In this document: piece after piece, positions 44,419-52,602 of the stretch
Numbering within the stretch: position 1 is the stretch's first letter
Layout of the letters: every line of letters begins with the position of its first letter
DNA from: JBBDLF01 sp040879025
GTDB taxonomy: Bacteria; Pseudomonadota; Gammaproteobacteria; Pseudomonadales; Pseudohongiellaceae
DNA length: 64,000 nt
NCBI GenBank assembly: GCA_040879025.1
Contig: JBBDLF010000003.1
Coordinates: 130,506-194,505, forward strand
Reading direction: 5' to 3'
Made by a program: the position numbers and the translations under genes
Notes under the pieces: model-generated
The model's database searches: none
What the model was told of the DNA's origin: nothing
What the model saw: only the letters and a program-made list of their open reading frames with translations

Positions 44419-44430
44419 GAAGCCGACCCT

Positions 44431-46044
44431 ATGACACCCGCCGCTCGCGTTTACTGGGCCATCGCCCTGCTGGCCTTCCCGTTGAGCATTGGATGGCTGT
44501 GGTTGAGCGCGGAGTCGGCGGCACTTTCGGACCTGGCGGATAGTCCGGGAAAAATTGGTCTCAGTCTGGTATTACTCGCCTACACCCTGTGGGGCCTGTT
44601 TGACCTGTTTATCAGCGACAGTAATCTGCGCCGTAATTATCCGGTAATCGCCAATTTGCGCTACATGCTGGAGTATATCCGGCCGGAAATACAGCAGTAC
44701 TTTATTGCCAACAACACAGAAGAGAGACCGTTTAACCGCGAAGCCCGTAACCTGATCTACCGGCGCGCGAAAGGACTCAACGATACGATACCTTTTGGTA
44801 CAGAACAGGATATCGTTTCCGACGGTTATCGCAGTCTCTATCACTCAATTAATACTACTCATGTTCCAGAACCCCATTCGCGGTTTTTGCTCGGCGGTCC
44901 GCAGTGTACGGTGCCGTACAGTTCCTCCCGCCTCAACATATCCGGTCTTAGTTTCGGCGCGCTCAGCCACACCGCGATAGAGGCACTGAACCGTGGCGCG
45001 AAGATGGGAAACTTTGCGCATAACACCGGCGAAGGCAGCATCAGCAGATATCATATGGAAGGCGGCGACCTTATCTGGCAAATTGGCACCGCCTATTTCG
45101 GCTGCCGCACGGCCGGCGGTCGTCTTGATGAAAAACTGTTTGCGGAAAAAGCCTCGCTAGCCAGCGTCAGGGCCATCGAAATCAAACTCTCCCAGGGCGC
45201 GAAACCTTCTCACGGCGGCGTGCTTCCCGGCGCCAAGGTGACCCGGGAAATCGCAGAAATTCGCACTGTAGAAGTGGGAAAAACCGTGGTCTCTCCGGCG
45301 AGACACCCTGAATTTGATACCCCGATCGGACTGATGGAATTCGTCGCGCGAATCAGGGGCTTGGCGAAAGGCAAACCGGTGGGCTTGAAACTGTGCCTGG
45401 GACGGAAGCGGGAATTCATGTCCATTGTGAAAGCGATGCTGGAAACTGCGATACTGCCCGACTTCATCACGGTTGACGGAGCCGAGGGTGGCACCGGCGC
45501 GGCGCCGGTGGAGTTTTCCAATCGACTGGGCATTCCCTGCCTGGAAGCAACATACTTTATCAACCAGGTTTTGATTGGCGCGGGGATACGCAAGGATATC
45601 CGCATAGTCAGCGCGGGAAAGACCGCTTCGGGTTTTGATATGCTGGAGAAAATCGCGATGGGCGCGGATGGCGTGAATGCCGGCCGTTCGATGATGATGG
45701 CTCTGGGTTGCATCCAGGCAAAAACCTGCAACACCAACCGCTGCCCTACCGGAGTCGCTACCCAGAATCCGGGGCGCGCCCGGGCGATTGATGTTGGCGA
45801 CAAGACTCTGCGCGTTTACAACTTTCAAAAACTGACGGTTGGCGCCTTTCTCGAACTTTGCGGTGCACTGGGGTATGACGATCCTTCCCTGCTCAAACCC
45901 AACGATCTCTACATCCGGTACGACGGCGGGCTCAAGCACTTCAATGAAATCTATACGCCGCTTACCGAAGGTCAATTGCTGGAAAGTGCGCTTCCCGAAG
46001 AATACAGTGTTGACTGGACCGCGGCCGATGCCCGGCGCTTTTGA
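44431..46044 (+). CDS. FMN-binding glutamate synthase family protein
   Basis: 537 residues. Two N-terminal hydrophobic helices (AIALLAFPLSIGWLWL near 10; IGLSLVLLAYTLWGLFDLFI near 42) anchor it in the membrane. The rest is the FMN/Fe-S core of glutamate synthase: SSSRLNISGLSFGALSHTAI near 168, GAKPSHGGVLPGAKVT near 256, DFITVDGAEGGTGAAP near 345 and GCIQAKTCNTNRCPTGVATQ near 426, whose three Cys (C-x5-C-x4-C) would bind a [3Fe-4S] cluster. There is no glutaminase domain, so it is not a complete glutamate synthase; a role in redox chemistry of an amino acid or other compound is possible but unproven. Confidence 0.9.
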   Translation: MTPAARVYWAIALLAFPLSIGWLWLSAESAALSDLADSPGKIGLSLVLLAYTLWGLFDLFISDSNLRRNYPVIANLRYMLEYIRPEIQQYFIANNTEERPFNREARNLIYRRAKGLNDTIPFGTEQDIVSDGYRSLYHSINTTHVPEPHSRFLLGGPQCTVPYSSSRLNISGLSFGALSHTAIEALNRGAKMGNFAHNTGEGSISRYHMEGGDLIWQIGTAYFGCRTAGGRLDEKLFAEKASLASVRAIEIKLSQGAKPSHGGVLPGAKVTREIAEIRTVEVGKTVVSPARHPEFDTPIGLMEFVARIRGLAKGKPVGLKLCLGRKREFMSIVKAMLETAILPDFITVDGAEGGTGAAPVEFSNRLGIPCLEATYFINQVLIGAGIRKDIRIVSAGKTASGFDMLEKIAMGADGVNAGRSMMMALGCIQAKTCNTNRCPTGVATQNPGRARAIDVGDKTLRVYNFQKLTVGAFLELCGALGYDDPSLLKPNDLYIRYDGGLKHFNEIYTPLTEGQLLESALPEEYSVDWTAADARRF

Positions 46045-46170
46045 CCTGCCGCCCGCTCCCGGTCTATAGTCGTAACAAGGAGCGCGCGGTAGTAACAATA
46101 ATGGCCATGAAAATCCACAGAACAGGAACCGGTGTAATTCCACTGTGACCTACCAGTACGAGATTCCAGC

Positions 46171-47034
46171 ATGAGATATGAGACTCCGGTGAGTATCGCC
46201 GATGCGGTGGCCCTGTTGCAGGGTTCACCGGCCCGGGGGCAAATTCTCGCCGGCGGCACCGACCTGATAGTTCAGATGCGTTCAGGTGCAGCGAATCCTC
46301 AATTGCTGCTGGATATAAAACACATTCCGGAAACCCGGCGTATCGAATTCAGTGACGGCCGGTTTGAAATCGGTGCCGCCGTGTCAGGCGCGGAACTGAA
46401 CGAAAACGAGGCGTTCAAAACAACGTGGCCCGGGGTAGCGGAGGCGTTTGATCTGATCGGTTCAACACAAATTCAGGGGCGCGCCACGCTGGGTGGAAAT
46501 CTATGCAATGCCTCTCCCGCCGCGGACACGGTCCCGGCATTGATCGCCGCTGACGCGGTTTGCCGCATTGCGGGTCCGGACGGTGAACGGCAGGTGCCGG
46601 CCGAGTCGATTATCACCCAGCCAGGGCGGACTTCGCTGGCGGCCGGTGAGTTTATCGTCAGTATCCGATTTCCCCGGCAAATGAACCGTACCGGTGATGC
46701 CTATCTGCGCCTGATACCGCGCACTGAAATGGACATTGCCGTGGCTGGTGCCGGAGTGTGCCTGACACTGGACAGCGAGGGCCGGTGTGCGACTGCCCGT
46801 GTGGCACTTGGCGCTGTGGGCCCAACCCCATTGCTCGTCAACGATGCCGGCGCGGCATTGATCGGCAGCCGTCTGGAGGCCGCGGCACTGGATAGTATGG
46901 CCGAGGCGGTTGCGGCCGCGTGCCGACCGATCAATGACAAACGCGGTACCATTGACTACCGCACCCGTGTCGCCGCGGTACTGGCGCGTCGCAGTGCGCT
47001 GATGGCGCTGAACCGGGCGGAGAACAGAACATGA
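46171..47034 (+). CDS. xanthine dehydrogenase family, FAD-binding subunit
   Basis: 287 residues. FAD-binding segments of the medium subunit of molybdenum hydroxylases: ARGQILAGGTDLIVQMRSGA near 22-41, RRIEFSDGRFEIGAAVSGAE near 60, and GSTQIQGRATLGGNLCNASP near 97-116 with PAADTVPALIAADA. The C-terminal CO-dehydrogenase flavoprotein domain follows (YLRLIPRTEMDIAVAGAGV near 177). It passes electrons from the Fe-S subunit to an acceptor. The stop overlaps the start of the 2Fe-2S gene (ATGA). First gene of a four-gene operon. Confidence 0.92.
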   Translation: MRYETPVSIADAVALLQGSPARGQILAGGTDLIVQMRSGAANPQLLLDIKHIPETRRIEFSDGRFEIGAAVSGAELNENEAFKTTWPGVAEAFDLIGSTQIQGRATLGGNLCNASPAADTVPALIAADAVCRIAGPDGERQVPAESIITQPGRTSLAAGEFIVSIRFPRQMNRTGDAYLRLIPRTEMDIAVAGAGVCLTLDSEGRCATARVALGAVGPTPLLVNDAGAALIGSRLEAAALDSMAEAVAAACRPINDKRGTIDYRTRVAAVLARRSALMALNRAENRT

Positions 47035-47513
47035 AGCGACATGTGGTTAGCACAATCAACGGCGATTCCATGGAGTTTCTCTGTGATGCCGGTGACACAC
47101 TGCTGGATGTATTACGCAATCAGCTGCAACTGACCGGCAGCAAGGAAGGTTGCGGTTCGGGAGACTGCGGTGCCTGCAGTGTGATACTGGATGATCGGCT
47201 GGTTTGCGCCTGCCTGGTTCTGGCTGTGGAAACCAACGGGCGGCAGGTGGACACCATCGAAGGGATGGCCCGGGGCGACAAACTGCATCCACTGCAGCAA
47301 CGGTTTCTTGAAAGAGGGGCATTGCAATGCGGAATCTGCACACCCGGTATTCTGGTTGCCGCCAAATCACTTCTGGAGCGCAATCCAGACCCCAGCGAAT
47401 CCGAAGTGAGATACTGGCTGGCGGGGAATCTGTGCCGGTGTACCGGGTACGACAAGATCGTGCGGGCGGTACTTGAAGTAGCCAGTGAATCGAAAGAGAG
47501 GAACGCCCGATGA
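47031..47513 (+). CDS. xanthine dehydrogenase family, 2Fe-2S subunit
   Basis: 160 residues. The plant-ferredoxin-type cluster is bound by GSKEGCGSGDCGACSVILDD (near 40-59) with a fourth Cys in LVCACLVLA, and the second, helical cluster by ALQCGICTPGILVAAKSLLE (near 98) and GNLCRCTGYDKIV (near 134). This subunit wires the Mo site to FAD. It overlaps both neighbours by ATGA, so translation is coupled. The partner gene order FAD, Fe-S, Mo matches CO dehydrogenase/4-hydroxybenzoyl-CoA reductase-like and xanthine dehydrogenase-like enzymes. Confidence 0.93.
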   Translation: MKRHVVSTINGDSMEFLCDAGDTLLDVLRNQLQLTGSKEGCGSGDCGACSVILDDRLVCACLVLAVETNGRQVDTIEGMARGDKLHPLQQRFLERGALQCGICTPGILVAAKSLLERNPDPSESEVRYWLAGNLCRCTGYDKIVRAVLEVASESKERNAR

Positions 47514-49831
47514 ATGCGGAGGCTAAAAAGTACCGGTGGATTGGAACCCGCACTGTCCGCCCCGACGGCATTGACAAGGTAACCGGTCGCGCAACCTTCG
47601 GCGCCGATTTTACTCTTCCTGGCGCGCTGTGCGGACTGGTACTGCGCAGTCCGCATGCTCATGCCCTGATTCTGCGCAAGGATTTCAGCAAGGCATTGGC
47701 CATAGACGGGGTGAAAGCGGTCATCTGCAGCGATGATCTGCGCGAGATACCGCCGGATGAAGCCGTGGTCGGCGGGCAACCGCCTAACTTTCGTGATATG
47801 GCCAATAATCTGCTTGCCAAAGATAAAGTGTTATACGAAGGCCACGCCGTGGCCGCGGTTGCCGCGATCAGCGAGGAGGTCGCCCGGCGTGCGCTGGAAG
47901 CCATAGAGATTGAATACCAGGTACTGCCGCATGTGATTGAGGTACAAAAGGCGATGGAGCCCGATGCACCGCTGTTGCACGACAACCTGAGGACGCAGGG
48001 AATCGATCCTCCTCCGGAAACGCCTTCCAATATTGCACAACGTGTCCAGCTTGGGGTGGGCGATGTCGAACGGGGATTCGCGGAAGCGGACGTGATTTTG
48101 CAAGATGAATTTACCACACAGCCCGTACACCAGGGGTATATCGAACCTCATGCCTGTATCGCTCGGTTCGGCGAGGACGGTCAGGCGCAGTTGTGGTGCA
48201 GCAGTCAGGGCCATTTTATGGTGCGCGCCTATTGCGCCAAACTACTGTTTATGGAGATCGCCCAGATTCGCGTGACGCCGTTGGAAATCGGCGGTGGCTT
48301 CGGCGGTAAAACAACAGTGTATCTGGAGCCGCTGGCCTTGCTTATGGCGCGAATATCAGGCAGGCCGGTGAAAATGACGATGAGCCGAGAGGAAGTATTC
48401 AGAGCAACCGGACCCGCCTCCGGCAGCTACATCAATGTGCGTATCGGCGCAACTTCCGATGGGCGCATAACCGCCGCCGAAGCCATTTTGTGTTATCAGG
48501 CTGGTGCCTTTGAAGGGTCGCCTGTTCGACTCGGGTGCATGACCGGTTTTGCACCCTATGACATTCCCAATGTTCGCATGATCGGTTACGACGTCGTGGT
48601 GAACCGCCCCAAGTCGGCCGCTTATCGCGCTCCCGGCGCGCCGATGGCGGCGTTTGCCACGGAAAGCATGCTCGATCAACTGGCGCTGAAACTGGAGATC
48701 GACCCCTTGGCATTGCGAATGAAAAACGCCGCCCGGAAGGGCACAAAAGCCGCCTACGGACCCCGGTTCAACGACATCGGCTATGTGGAAACACTGGAAG
48801 CCGCAATGTCCCACCCCCATTATCAAAGCAAACCGGGCCTGAACCAGGGTCGCGGGGTCGCGTCGGGGTTCTGGTTCAATATAGGCGGACAGTCCAGCGC
48901 CGGCATTCATGTCACCGAGGACGGCACCGTGATTGTCAATACAGGCAATCCCGATATTGGCGGTTCCCGCGCCTCCATGGCGATTATGGCGGCGGAGGTA
49001 CTGGGCATTGATATCAACCGCGTGCGACCGATCATTTCCGATACCGGTTCAATCGGTTACAACGATTTGACCGGCGGGAGCCGGGTCACGTTTGCAATCG
49101 GCATGGCGGTCACTGAAGCGGCTCGCAAACTGGTGGAAAGTCTGAAGGAGCGGGCCGCTTTGATCTGGGATATTTCTCTCGATAGCGTGATCTGGAAGGA
49201 CGGAAGTGCCTATGGTGAGCCGGGCGGTGAAGTGGAAGACGAACGGAAAGGTAAACGGACAGGTAAACTTAAAGCCCCGCCAATGCAACTCAGCCTGCAT
49301 GATATTGCGAAGGACGCCGCCCGCACCGGCGGGCCGCTCAGTAGCAGTGTCAATATCAACGCCCAGGGAGCCGGTCCCGGTTTCGGTACACATATCTGCG
49401 ATGTGGAAGTTGACCGCGACACCGGTAAGGTGACTATTCTGCGCTATACCGCCATTCAGGATGTGGGACGGGCAATTCAACCGGACTATGTGGAAGGCCA
49501 ATTGCAGGGTGGTGTCGCACAGGGAATCGGTTGGGCGCTTAACGAGGAATATATCTATAACGACGAAGGCCGACTCGACAATCCAGGATTTCTGGACTAT
49601 CGCATTCCGGTGGCTTCCGACCTGCCAATGATCGATACAGTGCTGGTGGAAGTGCCTAACCCGAATCACCCCTTTGGCGTACGCGGTGTGGGTGAAGTGC
49701 CGATTATTCCGCCACTCGCCGCAGTCGCCAACGCCATCGCTGATGCCACGGGCCTGCGCATGACAGACTTGCCAATATCGCCCCCGCGACTGTTGGCGGC
49801 CCTGGATAATCAGGCTCGAAGCAAGAGGTAA
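47510..49831 (+). CDS. xanthine dehydrogenase family, molybdopterin-binding subunit
   Basis: 773 residues. The ald/Xan N-terminal domain starts near RPDGIDKVTGRATFGADFTL (17-36). The Mo-cofactor domain shows EIGGGFGGKTTVYLEP near 261, RAPGAPMAAFATESMLDQLA near 373 and, near the C-terminus, GVRGVGEVPIIPPLAAVANA (the active-site Glu that deprotonates the Mo-bound water is in GVGE). The substrate is a hydroxylatable heterocycle, aldehyde or CoA-thioester; it cannot be identified here. The residue block HVTEDGTVIVNTGNPDIGGS near 463 is standard. A MoaD-like gene follows after 3 bases. Confidence 0.92.
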   Translation: MNAEAKKYRWIGTRTVRPDGIDKVTGRATFGADFTLPGALCGLVLRSPHAHALILRKDFSKALAIDGVKAVICSDDLREIPPDEAVVGGQPPNFRDMANNLLAKDKVLYEGHAVAAVAAISEEVARRALEAIEIEYQVLPHVIEVQKAMEPDAPLLHDNLRTQGIDPPPETPSNIAQRVQLGVGDVERGFAEADVILQDEFTTQPVHQGYIEPHACIARFGEDGQAQLWCSSQGHFMVRAYCAKLLFMEIAQIRVTPLEIGGGFGGKTTVYLEPLALLMARISGRPVKMTMSREEVFRATGPASGSYINVRIGATSDGRITAAEAILCYQAGAFEGSPVRLGCMTGFAPYDIPNVRMIGYDVVVNRPKSAAYRAPGAPMAAFATESMLDQLALKLEIDPLALRMKNAARKGTKAAYGPRFNDIGYVETLEAAMSHPHYQSKPGLNQGRGVASGFWFNIGGQSSAGIHVTEDGTVIVNTGNPDIGGSRASMAIMAAEVLGIDINRVRPIISDTGSIGYNDLTGGSRVTFAIGMAVTEAARKLVESLKERAALIWDISLDSVIWKDGSAYGEPGGEVEDERKGKRTGKLKAPPMQLSLHDIAKDAARTGGPLSSSVNINAQGAGPGFGTHICDVEVDRDTGKVTILRYTAIQDVGRAIQPDYVEGQLQGGVAQGIGWALNEEYIYNDEGRLDNPGFLDYRIPVASDLPMIDTVLVEVPNPNHPFGVRGVGEVPIIPPLAAVANAIADATGLRMTDLPISPPRLLAALDNQARSKR

Positions 49832-49834
49832 GCT

Positions 49835-50110
49835 ATGGTCTCCGTGATCCTGAGCAGTACACTCGACGCGGAAATCCTTCGACAGGTCAGTAAGGAAGAC
49901 AGCCACCATGGCACTGTCAAGATCCAGGTGGCGGCGTCATCAATCCGCGAACTGCTGAGAGAACTCGATTCCCGTTACCCGGGCCTTGGCGCCCGTCTGC
50001 GGCTCGGAGTGGCTGTCGCAATCGACGGCGAGATCTATTCCGACCCGTTGCTGCAGGCCCTGAACCCGGACAGCGAAGTGCATTTTATTCCGCCCATAGA
50101 AGGCGGCTAG
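49835..50110 (+). CDS. MoaD/ThiS-like sulfur carrier protein
   Basis: 91 residues of ubiquitin-like beta-grasp type ending in the diglycine tail (FIPPIEGG) that is thiocarboxylated in MoaD and ThiS. SSIRELLRELDSRYPGLGAR near 34-53 and VAIDGEIYSD near 62 fit MoaD. It is the last gene of the molybdenum hydroxylase operon, 3 bases behind the Mo subunit. A dedicated MoaD in a hydroxylase operon suggests that it supplies sulfur to molybdopterin for this enzyme or its cofactor variant; inference. No XdhC-type maturation gene is nearby. Confidence 0.88.
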   Translation: MVSVILSSTLDAEILRQVSKEDSHHGTVKIQVAASSIRELLRELDSRYPGLGARLRLGVAVAIDGEIYSDPLLQALNPDSEVHFIPPIEGG

Positions 50111-50140
50111 TCTCACACTTACCGCCGCTTCATTCGGCTC

Positions 50141-50176
50141 CTCATCCCTTCTCATCCCTTCATCCCTTCATCCCTC
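50141..50176. repeat. short tandem repeat, unit about TCATCCCTT
   Basis: About four imperfect copies of a 9-10-base unit lie just after the MoaD-like stop. It may be prone to copy-number change. Confidence 0.75.
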
Positions 50177-50203
50177 CGTGAGCGTGCTTTTTGTCGGGGT
50201 GAC

Positions 50204-50279
50204 GCCCGTGTAAATTTTTGTTATATCAACCGGGGTAATTCCTCAAGGAATTACTGCCGATCAGGGGACGTACACGGGT
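50204..50279. promoter_or_regulatory. nested inverted repeats upstream of the PRC-barrel gene
   Basis: An outer 8-bp repeat, CCCGTGTA (50205-50212) with TACACGGG (50271-50278), encloses an inner perfect hairpin GTAATTCC/GGAATTAC (50235-50254, loop TCAA). A further hairpin (50289-50311) and a TATAAA at 50313-50318 follow. No T tract is present. It may be a structured mRNA end or leader, or a small RNA. Confidence 0.5.
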
Positions 50280-50402
50280 CCATTGTCACCGGCAAAGCCA
50301 GCTTTCGCCGGGTATAAACCAGCAGGCGCACAAAGTAGTATCAACCCCAGTCGGCACGGCTTTACGGTTCGTGTCAGTGTTAGTTCGCATGATGGGGGAA
50401 TT

Positions 50403-51278
50403 ATGAGCAAGTCAATTATCAGGAAGATTACGCTTTTATCCGCGCTGGGACTGGCGGCCGCGACGGCCAATGCGCAGCAGCAACCGGATCAGCCACAATC
50501 GGCACAACAGCCGCAGCAACAACAACCGCAATCCACACAACAGAACCAGACAACGCAGCAATCCCGGGGCACACAGGCTCAGGGGCAGCCTGGACAAACC
50601 GGCGAGTCACTGGATGAGATGGCCAGAAATCAACCCGAGCAACTCGAGGGAATGGAAATACAGAATGCCCAGGGAGAGGAAGTGGGTGAGATAGAGCAGA
50701 TCGTCAGAAGGATAAGCGATGGTGAGATATACGCTGTCGTCACCAGCGGAGGCTTCGCCGGCATTGGCGAAGACCGATCCGCCGTTCCCCTTAGTGAGCT
50801 GCAGCATGATGGCGACCGGATCGTCTACAGGGTCGCGGACCCCACCCAGCAACTGGAGCAGCAGCGATTTGAGGAGTCCGAGTTTGAGCCGGTGGCGCAA
50901 CAGCGGCAAGACCAGGGAGATCCTCAGGCCTCACAAGGTCGGCAGCAACAGCGTTCCGAACAGCAGGCTTCACGGGATCAGCAGCAAGTGGACCTGCAGC
51001 AGATCGTTCGCATGGAACCCGATACCTTCAAGGGACAGCAGGTCAGAAACGGGCCTGACTCTGTCATTGGAGAGATCCAGATGGTCGTGCTGGACAAGGA
51101 GAATACCCAGTTTCATGTCGTGTTCTCGTCAGACGAATTCCTTGATCTGGGCGGCGACGATCTGGTTGTCGCCATCGAGGACCTCGAATTTCAGGACGGA
51201 ATACTGCTACTGAGATCGCAGGATGCCGTCAAGGCGTATTTGCAACAGGACTATCTGGTGGTGCAAGAAGCTGCGTGA
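50403..51278 (+). CDS. exported protein with two PRC-barrel-like domains
   Basis: 291 residues from the ATG at 50403, with GGGGGA upstream. A signal peptide (ITLLSALGLAAATANAQQ, cut near 25) precedes a strongly Gln/Pro/Thr-rich linker (about residues 26-70). Two PRC-barrel-like units follow: LEGMEIQNAQGEEVGEIEQI near 80 with VVTSGGFAGIGEDRSAVPL, and, after a second Gln-rich linker, FKGQQVRNGPDSVIGEIQMV near 206 with HVVFSSDEFLDLGGDDLVV. PRC barrels occur in photosynthetic reaction centre H subunits and RimM; exported versions like this have no defined role. Surface or periplasmic location is inferred. Confidence 0.82.
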   Translation: MSKSIIRKITLLSALGLAAATANAQQQPDQPQSAQQPQQQQPQSTQQNQTTQQSRGTQAQGQPGQTGESLDEMARNQPEQLEGMEIQNAQGEEVGEIEQIVRRISDGEIYAVVTSGGFAGIGEDRSAVPLSELQHDGDRIVYRVADPTQQLEQQRFEESEFEPVAQQRQDQGDPQASQGRQQQRSEQQASRDQQQVDLQQIVRMEPDTFKGQQVRNGPDSVIGEIQMVVLDKENTQFHVVFSSDEFLDLGGDDLVVAIEDLEFQDGILLLRSQDAVKAYLQQDYLVVQEAA

Positions 51279-51412
51279 GCGATCACGGAGCAGCGATCTA
51301 CGACGGCATGAAGGTCAGGGTGACTTTCGTGCCGTTTTGCATTTTACGGCGTAACGTTTTCCAGCCGCGCGCCGCTTGACACGAACCCAGGTGCCAGTGC
51401 GAGAATCCTTAA

Positions 51413-51964
51413 ATGAACTCCCTGCGCGGCGCATTACTCACCATCGCACTGCTCGTTTGTCTTCCCGTCGAGGGTGACCAGAACGACCCCCGCCTCGATG
51501 AGCTTTTTTCAGTTCTGGAACAATCAAGCAACCGGCAGGAATTACGCGTTGCGGAAAACAGGATTTGGGAAATTTGGATGCAGCATCCGGACGAAGATGC
51601 CGCGAGACTGCTTGCTGTTGCTACCGATCGCATGAACCGTCAGCAAATTGCGGATGCGATGGCACTGTTCAACGGGGTCATTGAACAATACCCGAATTTC
51701 GCCGAGGCCTGGAACAAACGCGCAACGCTGCATTACCTGCTGGGCGATCATGCGGCGTCCATTGAAGATATCCATCAAGCCCTGGAACTGGAACCGCGCC
51801 ATTTCGGCGCGATTTCAGGTCTGGGTCTGGTCTACCTGCAGCAGGATGATCTGATGCCGGCTCGTGCGGCTTTCCAGCGCCTTTTACGGATTTACCCCCA
51901 CAGTACGAACGCCCTGGAAAATCTTCGCTTGATAGACGAACGAATTCGCACCCGTTTCATCTGA
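51413..51964 (+). CDS. exported tetratricopeptide-repeat protein
   Basis: 183 residues. A short signal-like segment (GALLTIALLVCLPVEGDQ) is followed by helices and about three TPR units: ALFNGVIEQYPNFAEAWNKR near 83-102, HYLLGDHAASIEDIHQALEL near 105-124 and GLVYLQQDDLMPARAAFQRL near 138-157. TPRs mediate protein contact; no catalytic motif is seen. Probably periplasmic. It is convergent with the small lipoprotein gene. Partner unknown. Confidence 0.82.
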   Translation: MNSLRGALLTIALLVCLPVEGDQNDPRLDELFSVLEQSSNRQELRVAENRIWEIWMQHPDEDAARLLAVATDRMNRQQIADAMALFNGVIEQYPNFAEAWNKRATLHYLLGDHAASIEDIHQALELEPRHFGAISGLGLVYLQQDDLMPARAAFQRLLRIYPHSTNALENLRLIDERIRTRFI

Positions 51965-51991
51965 GGATGTCTCCTGCGTGTATCGCTTGTT

Positions 51992-52351
51992 TTACTGACG
52001 CGTACCGCTGGCTGCGAACGGACCAAAATCGCTGCTGAATTCACCATCCAGCGCGTCGCCTTCAACTGTTCCACTGAAGTTAAGTACCAGCAATTGACCC
52101 TGGGCGTCCACCTCGGTGACAAAAGACAAGGCATTGCCATCAACCATGACGCCGGATATCGCAGCGGAACCCACATCAGCCATGGACATGGTGCCGGTGC
52201 CGTCTTCGGCGATGGTCAGTGTCGCGGGCATCGCGCCAACCGGCGTGTTCAGCGAGACATCCCAGACCCCAACGGCCGGATTGGGCGTTGAAGCACACCC
52301 TGCAAGTATCGTTAACAGCGCTACCGCAGAGCCTTTGATTAACATTTTCAT
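51992..52351 (-). CDS. small beta-rich lipoprotein, unknown function
   Basis: 119 residues. Lipoprotein signal (ALLTILAGCASTP, Cys near 19). The mature part starts VGVWDVSLNTPVGAMPATLT near 27 and continues as short beta-strand-forming stretches with many Gly, Ala and Thr, ending FAASGTRQ. The V-G-x-W-D pattern resembles lipocalin-like small lipoproteins. No established family can be named from sequence alone. Located at the inner or outer membrane on the periplasmic side. Confidence 0.7.
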   Translation of the reverse strand: MKMLIKGSAVALLTILAGCASTPNPAVGVWDVSLNTPVGAMPATLTIAEDGTGTMSMADVGSAAISGVMVDGNALSFVTEVDAQGQLLVLNFSGTVEGDALDGEFSSDFGPFAASGTRQ

Positions 52352-52602
52352 TAAATTTACTCCCTAATGGAATTTGGTACAGGAAAGTCGCCCCGACGCG
52401 AGCCGTCAAGTCGGCCAGCGGACCTCTATTCTCCGGTTAATAGCGATGTCGTCAACCAAAAAACCGGCGGGATCGGGTTTTTACCGCCAATTGCGGACAG
52501 GTCAGCGCAAAACCCCTGTTTTCAAGAAATCAGTAATGAATTTTATTGAGTTATTTATTCTATTCAGCAGCTTGTTCGCGCGCGGTACCGCGAGACATCC
52601 AG

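Noticed and set aside
45157..46143. Minus-strand frame of about 328 codons opposite the glutamate-synthase-like gene
   Set aside because: The plus strand encodes an intact FMN/Fe-S protein; the antisense product shows no family features.
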